The notes under the pieces were generated by a model. The model was not told where the DNA came from. It searched no databases and saw only the letters and a program-made list of their open reading frames with translations. Source: UBA9676 sp036522155 (lineage in GTDB: Bacteria; Actinomycetota; Actinomycetes; Streptosporangiales; Streptosporangiaceae). From it: a stretch of 8,789 nucleotides of DNA. Position numbers and translations under genes: made by a program. The stretch lies in assembly GCA_036522155.1 (NCBI GenBank), contig DATDGI010000312.1, forward strand, positions 1 through 8,789, read 5' to 3'. How positions within the stretch are numbered: position 1 is the stretch's first letter; each line of letters begins with the position of its first letter. Shown here in pieces: positions 5,401-8,789 of the stretch.

Positions 5401-7518
5401 CTACAAGCCGCGGGCCGCGGCCGGGCCGTCGGCCAGCAGCACCCGCAGCCCGGCTTCGTCCAGCACCGGCACCCCCAGCGCTAGTGCCTTGTCGTGCTTC
5501 GAGCCCGGGTTGTCCCCGGCCACCACGAAGTCGGTCTTCTTCGACACCGAGGACCCCGCCTTCCCGCCCAGCGCCACCACCGCCTCCGCCGCCTCGTCCC
5601 GGGTGAAACCGGCCAGCGTGCCGGTGATCACCACGGTGATCCCGGCCAGCGGCAGCTCAGCGCTTCCACCGTCGGCGGCGGGCTGCCGGGCCGTGCCGAA
5701 GTCGACGCCGGCGGCCCGCCACTTGTCCACGATCGCCCGGTGCCAGTCCACGCCAAACCAGTCGATCACCGACGCGGCGATGGTCGGCCCGACCCCGTCC
5801 ACCGCGGCCAGCCGGTCGGCCGGGGCGGCCGCGATCGCGTCCAGCGAGCCGAACTCGGCCGCCAGCGCCCGGGCCGCGGTCGGGCCCACGTGCCGGATCG
5901 ACAGCCCGACCAGGATCCGCCACAGCGGCCGGTGCCTGGCATCCTCCAGGTTGCGCACCAGCCGGCCCGCGTTGACCGTCAGCGTGCCCTGCTTGTTGAC
6001 GAAGAACGGGCAGGTGGCGAGCTTCTCCTCGGTCAGCGTGAACAGGTCGCCCTCGTCGGTCACCAGGTGTGAGTCGAGCATCGCCACGATCGACTCATAG
6101 CCCAGCACCTCGATGTCCAGCGCCGCCCGGCTGGCCAGGTGGAACAGCCGCTCCCGCAGCTGGGCCGGGCAGGCCCGGGTGTTCGGGCACCGCCAGTCCA
6201 CCTCGCCCTCGTCCCGCTCCAGCGTGGTCCCGCAGGCCGGGCACACGGTGGGGAACTCGAACTCCCGCTCGTCACCGGTCCGGAGGTCGGCCACCGGCCC
6301 GACGATCTCCGGGATCACGTCGCCGGCCTTGCGGAGCACCACCATGTCGCCGATCAGGACGCCCTTGCGCTTGATCTCGTCGGCGTTGTGCAGCGTCGCG
6401 TTCGCCACGGTAGACCCGGCCACCTTGACCGGTTCCATGGTCGCGAAGGGCGTGACCCGGCCGGTCCGGCCCACGTTGACCTCGATGCGCAGCAGCCGGG
6501 TCGTGACCTCCTCCGGCGGGTACTTGTAGGCGATCGCCCACCGCGGCGCCCGGCTGGTGGCGCCGAGCGCCAGCTGCTGCTCGAGCCGGTCGAGCTTGAT
6601 CACCACCCCGTCGATCTCGTACGGCGGATCGTGCCGGTGCTCGCCGTAGTAGGCGACGTAGGCCCGCACCTCATCCAGGCCGGGCACGACCTTGACCAGG
6701 TCGCTGACCGGCAGGCCCCAGCCGCGCAGCCGTTCGTACCAGCCTGACTGGGTGTCCGGGGTGCCGGCCGGGCCCGCCTCACCGGGCGCGGGCATCCCGG
6801 CCGCGCCGGTATCGGTGCCGGGCACCGCCAGCCCGTGCACGATCAGCCCGAGCGGGCGGCTGGCCGTGACCTTCGGGTCTTTCTGCCGCAACGACCCGGC
6901 CGCCGCGCTGCGCGGGTTGGCGAACAGCGGCTTGCCGGCATCGGCAAGCCGCTCGTTAAGCTCATGGAACCCCGCGACCGGGAAGAAGACCTCGCCCCGG
7001 ACCTCAAGCTCGGCGGGCAGGCCCGGCCCGGCCAGCCGGGACGGCACGGACGCGATGGTCCGCAGGTTGGGCGTGACATCCTCGCCGGTGCTGCCGTCGC
7101 CGCGGGTCGCGCCCCGGACCAGCCGCCCGTCCCGGTAGACCAGCGCGATCGCCAGCCCGTCGATCTTCACCTCGCACAGATACGGCCCGTCGCCGCCCAG
7201 CCTGGCCGCCCGGGCGGCCCAGGCGTCGAGCTCGTCCGCCGAGAACGCGTTGTCGAGGCTGAGCATCCGCTCCAGATGCTGGACCGGCGTGAACAGGGTG
7301 GACACACCGCCGCCGGGCTGCTGGGTCGGCGAATCGGGCGTGCGCAGCTCCGGGTGGCGCTCCTCCAGGTCCCGCAGCTCGCGCATGAGCACGTCGTACT
7401 CGGCGTCGGAGACCAGCGGCGAATCCAGGATGTAGTACCGGTAATCGTTCTCGCTGATCTCCGCGCTGAGCTGCGCGTGCCGCTGCGCGGCGGCGACGTC
7501 CTCGGGCACGCCCGTCAT
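5401..7518 (-). CDS. ligA: NAD-dependent DNA ligase LigA
   Basis: LigA seals nicks in replication and repair in the cytoplasm, using NAD+ as AMP donor; it is the essential replicative ligase of bacteria. All domains are present in the 705-residue product. The N-terminal Ia region (about 5-75) has the NAD-binding NDYRYYILDSP and SDAEYD elements. The adenylation domain has the active-site lysine K118 in KIDG and the RGDGSTGEDVT motif (139-149). The OB fold covers about 335-420. A zinc finger uses C426, C429, C444 and C450. Helix-hairpin-helix repeats lie at about 460-605 and a BRCT domain at 621-700. A Gly/Ala/Pro-rich stretch (about 233-258) looks like a flexible insertion in the adenylation domain. 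The ATG at 7518 is chosen because an AGGAGG site lies four bases upstream and the ATG overlaps the TGA of the MetE-like gene (ATGA). A longer frame reaching 7704 only reads through that gene. Transcription probably starts upstream of the MetE-like gene. Confidence 0.97.
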   Translation of the reverse strand: MTGVPEDVAAAQRHAQLSAEISENDYRYYILDSPLVSDAEYDVLMRELRDLEERHPELRTPDSPTQQPGGGVSTLFTPVQHLERMLSLDNAFSADELDAWAARAARLGGDGPYLCEVKIDGLAIALVYRDGRLVRGATRGDGSTGEDVTPNLRTIASVPSRLAGPGLPAELEVRGEVFFPVAGFHELNERLADAGKPLFANPRSAAAGSLRQKDPKVTASRPLGLIVHGLAVPGTDTGAAGMPAPGEAGPAGTPDTQSGWYERLRGWGLPVSDLVKVVPGLDEVRAYVAYYGEHRHDPPYEIDGVVIKLDRLEQQLALGATSRAPRWAIAYKYPPEEVTTRLLRIEVNVGRTGRVTPFATMEPVKVAGSTVANATLHNADEIKRKGVLIGDMVVLRKAGDVIPEIVGPVADLRTGDEREFEFPTVCPACGTTLERDEGEVDWRCPNTRACPAQLRERLFHLASRAALDIEVLGYESIVAMLDSHLVTDEGDLFTLTEEKLATCPFFVNKQGTLTVNAGRLVRNLEDARHRPLWRILVGLSIRHVGPTAARALAAEFGSLDAIAAAPADRLAAVDGVGPTIAASVIDWFGVDWHRAIVDKWRAAGVDFGTARQPAADGGSAELPLAGITVVITGTLAGFTRDEAAEAVVALGGKAGSSVSKKTDFVVAGDNPGSKHDKALALGVPVLDEAGLRVLLADGPAAARGL

Positions 7519-8573
7519 GACTCCTCCTCGATCAGCTCGGGCAGCAGCGCCGCCGCCTCCCGGCAGCGGGCCAGGACGGCCCGGGCATACCCGGGCGTGG
7601 CGCCGGCCAGCCCGCAGCCCGGTGTCAGTACCACCTGGCCGGTCACGCCCTGGCGGCCCTCGGCGGCGCCATCCCTGGCCACCGGCCAGCCCAGCCGCCG
7701 CCACAGCCCGGTCACCCGCCCGGCCATCTCCCGCGCCGGCGGCGGCGCGGCCCCGGTCGCCGCTGCCACCCCGGCGAAGATCCCCAGGCCCGCCTCCACG
7801 GCTTCGGCCAGTGCGTCCTCTTCCGCCCGCCCCAGCTGGCTCAGGTCACAGCCGGCGCCGTCCGCCCCGGCACCGAAGATGATGCCAAACGGAACCTGAC
7901 GGGCACAGCAATGCACGACGGTGAAGGCTCGCGCGGCGCGGATGATGGCGGCCAGGCCGGCCTGCGCGTCGGTGTCCTCGGGCACCGGCAGCCGGTTGAG
8001 CCCGCTGGCCGTCGGCACCTGGCCGGCCAGCACCGCGGGCAGGGACGGCTCGTCCAGCTGGACCAGCAGCCGACCGCCGGGAACCCGCTTGCCGACGTCG
8101 GCCAGGTGCGCGCGGACGCCCTCGGCCAGTGACTCGGTGAGATCGGCCACCGCGCCGGGATCGGCCAGCGCCGGGTCCTGGCTGCGGGCCAGCTCGATGG
8201 TCGCCGCGAGCGTCCAGGGCCCGCAGATCTGGATCTTCAGCGGCCCGGAGTAGCCGCTGGCGGCCTCCTCCAGCGCATCCAGGTCGCTGGCCAGCAGGTC
8301 GCGCGCGCGGCTCAGGTCGCGGCCCGGCCGGCCGGTGAACCGCCAGCCGGTGGGTGTGATCTCTACCGGCAGGCCGACCAGCAGGCCGGCGGTCCGGCCG
8401 GTCAGCTGGGCGCCGGGGCCGCGGGCCGGCAGTTCGGCCAGATGGGGCAGGCCCGGCAGCTCGCCGAGGATGATCCGGAGGGCTTCGGCCGGGTCGGTCC
8501 CTGGCATGGACCCGACCCCGGTCGCACTGGCCGCAGGCCACGGATAGCGCGGCTGAGAGCTGACGTCGGGCAC
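7515..8573 (-). CDS. Short MetE-like protein (cobalamin-independent methionine synthase, C-terminal-domain type)
   Basis: This 352-residue protein is about the size of the catalytic half of MetE, which transfers a methyl group to homocysteine through a zinc site. It matches the short MetE-like proteins encoded beside ligA in actinobacteria (Rv3015c next to ligA Rv3014c in M. tuberculosis, from memory). Visible family features are the N-terminal ATGVGSMPGTDP (17-28), the barrel segments QICGPWTL (115-122) and QLDEPSL (172-178), HCC (221-223), which supplies the His-x-Cys zinc ligands, and PGCGLA (318-323) with the last Cys ligand, C320. The Glu ligand expected between them is not obvious; C242-D243 stand in that region. 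Lacking the MetE N-terminal half, it may use a different methyl donor (for example a corrinoid protein) or have another role. The GTG at 8573 is preferred because the next start, M23, would cut the conserved N-terminal motif. Only a poor ribosome site precedes it. It is coupled to ligA by ATGA. Confidence 0.85.
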   Translation of the reverse strand: MPDVSSQPRYPWPAASATGVGSMPGTDPAEALRIILGELPGLPHLAELPARGPGAQLTGRTAGLLVGLPVEITPTGWRFTGRPGRDLSRARDLLASDLDALEEAASGYSGPLKIQICGPWTLAATIELARSQDPALADPGAVADLTESLAEGVRAHLADVGKRVPGGRLLVQLDEPSLPAVLAGQVPTASGLNRLPVPEDTDAQAGLAAIIRAARAFTVVHCCARQVPFGIIFGAGADGAGCDLSQLGRAEEDALAEAVEAGLGIFAGVAAATGAAPPPAREMAGRVTGLWRRLGWPVARDGAAEGRQGVTGQVVLTPGCGLAGATPGYARAVLARCREAAALLPELIEEES

Positions 8574-8580
8574 GCTGCCG

Positions 8581-8586
8581 AGCTTA
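8581..8586 (-). promoter_or_regulatory. Possible -10 box (TAAGCT) of the metE-like-ligA unit at the insertion-sequence junction
   Basis: On the minus strand TAAGCT fits the TAnnnT pattern and ends seven bases before the GTG of the MetE-like gene, consistent with transcription starting at the start codon. The -35 position would fall about 17 bases further up, near 8604-8609, inside the insertion sequence, where nothing close to TTGACA is seen. Chance is a real alternative for a six-base box. Confidence 0.3.
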
Positions 8587-8587
8587 G

Positions 8588-8789
8588 TGAGTGTCTGATT
8601 AATCGGTGGTCGCGGCCAGGCGGTGGGTCATTAGGGCGATCATGGCCCACAAGATCATGGCTTCGTGGCTGGCGGGCAGGCGCTCGTAGTCGCGGACGGT
8701 GCGGCGGTGTTTGCTGATCCAGGCGAAGGTCCGCTCGACAACCCAGCGGCGGGGCAGTACTTCGAAGGTGTGCGGGTTGCGCTTGGAGA
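8588..8789 (-). mobile_element. 3' end of an IS5-family-like insertion sequence, continuing beyond the window
   Basis: The element is inferred from the transposase C-terminus whose stop codon lies at 8599-8601. I place the outer end near 8588, just after the tetramer TTAG (8584-8587). The IS5 subgroup typically duplicates YTAG/CTAR targets, and TTAG fits that. The terminal inverted repeat would then begin tgagtgtctgattaatc. The other end and its duplicate target lie outside the window, so the exact boundary is not proven. Confidence 0.6.
8599..8789 (-). CDS. DDE transposase, IS5-family type, C-terminal 62 residues (5' end outside window)
   Basis: The open frame enters from the right edge and ends at TAA. 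Of its 62 residues, the segment PRRWVVERTFAWISKHRRT (12-30) is the C-terminal catalytic signature of IS4/IS5-type DDE transposases: the R(3)E spacing gives R14 and the catalytic E18. VRDYERLPASHEAMILWAMI (31-50) is the usual tail of actinobacterial members of this family. The visible part has no frameshift or stop, so the gene may be intact, but most of it, including the two catalytic Asp residues, is outside. It reads toward the MetE-like gene, whose start is 25 bases past its stop codon, so transposase transcripts could run on into metE-like and ligA. Confidence 0.85.
   Translation of the reverse strand, partial: SKRNPHTFEVLPRRWVVERTFAWISKHRRTVRDYERLPASHEAMILWAMIALMTHRLAATTD

Noticed and set aside
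7519..7704. 62-residue N-terminal extension of LigA to an upstream start at 7704
   Set aside because: The extension overlaps the MetE-like coding sequence and is low-complexity Gly/Arg/Pro. The ATG at 7518 has an AGGAGG site and begins where the ligase family normally begins.
7515..8573. Full methionine synthase MetE
   Set aside because: At 352 residues it is less than half the usual length of MetE and lacks the N-terminal domain; an ordinary metE call would overstate the evidence.

Overview
The window is very GC-rich DNA with strongly GC-biased third codon positions and several GTG starts. It holds a DNA ligase next to a short MetE-like gene, an order I recall from mycobacteria and Streptomyces. 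Together these point to a high-GC actinomycete; I cannot name the genus. All six genes I can support lie on the minus strand, so transcription runs from high to low coordinates. There is no gap over 300 bases; the largest is 196 bases.

In transcription order: (1) 8588-8789, the 3' end of an IS5-family-like insertion sequence with the last 62 codons of its transposase. (2) 7515-8573, a short MetE-like (cobalamin-independent methionine synthase, C-terminal-domain type) protein. (3) 5401-7518, ligA, the essential NAD-dependent DNA ligase, joined to the previous gene by an ATGA overlap. (4) 3436-5328, a membrane glycosyltransferase of family 2 with an N-terminal MshEN-type domain, a fold known in other proteins as a cyclic di-GMP receptor. 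(5) 2349-3494, a multi-spanning membrane protein overlapping gene 4 by 59 bases. (6) 1-2152, a membrane GGDEF-EAL protein that should make and/or degrade cyclic di-GMP; its 3' end lies outside the window.

The main biological story is genes 4-6. A cyclic di-GMP enzyme sits beside a processive-type polysaccharide synthase that carries a possible cyclic di-GMP sensor domain, and a membrane partner is translationally coupled to the synthase. This looks like a compact second-messenger-controlled exopolysaccharide (or other glycan) module. The expected Arg and Gln positions of the MshEN signature are changed, so ligand binding is not assured. From memory, in Streptomyces coelicolor the GGDEF-EAL gene rmdB (SCO5495) lies directly beside ligA (SCO5494). 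If so, the glycosyltransferase pair here is an accessory insertion between two otherwise adjacent core genes, placed next to a cyclic di-GMP enzyme.

The second story is at the right edge. The insertion sequence ends only about 14 bases before the GTG start of the MetE-like gene, so it has probably replaced the upstream control region of the metE-like-ligA unit, which includes an essential gene. A TAnnnT -10-like box survives at the junction, suggesting a leaderless transcript.
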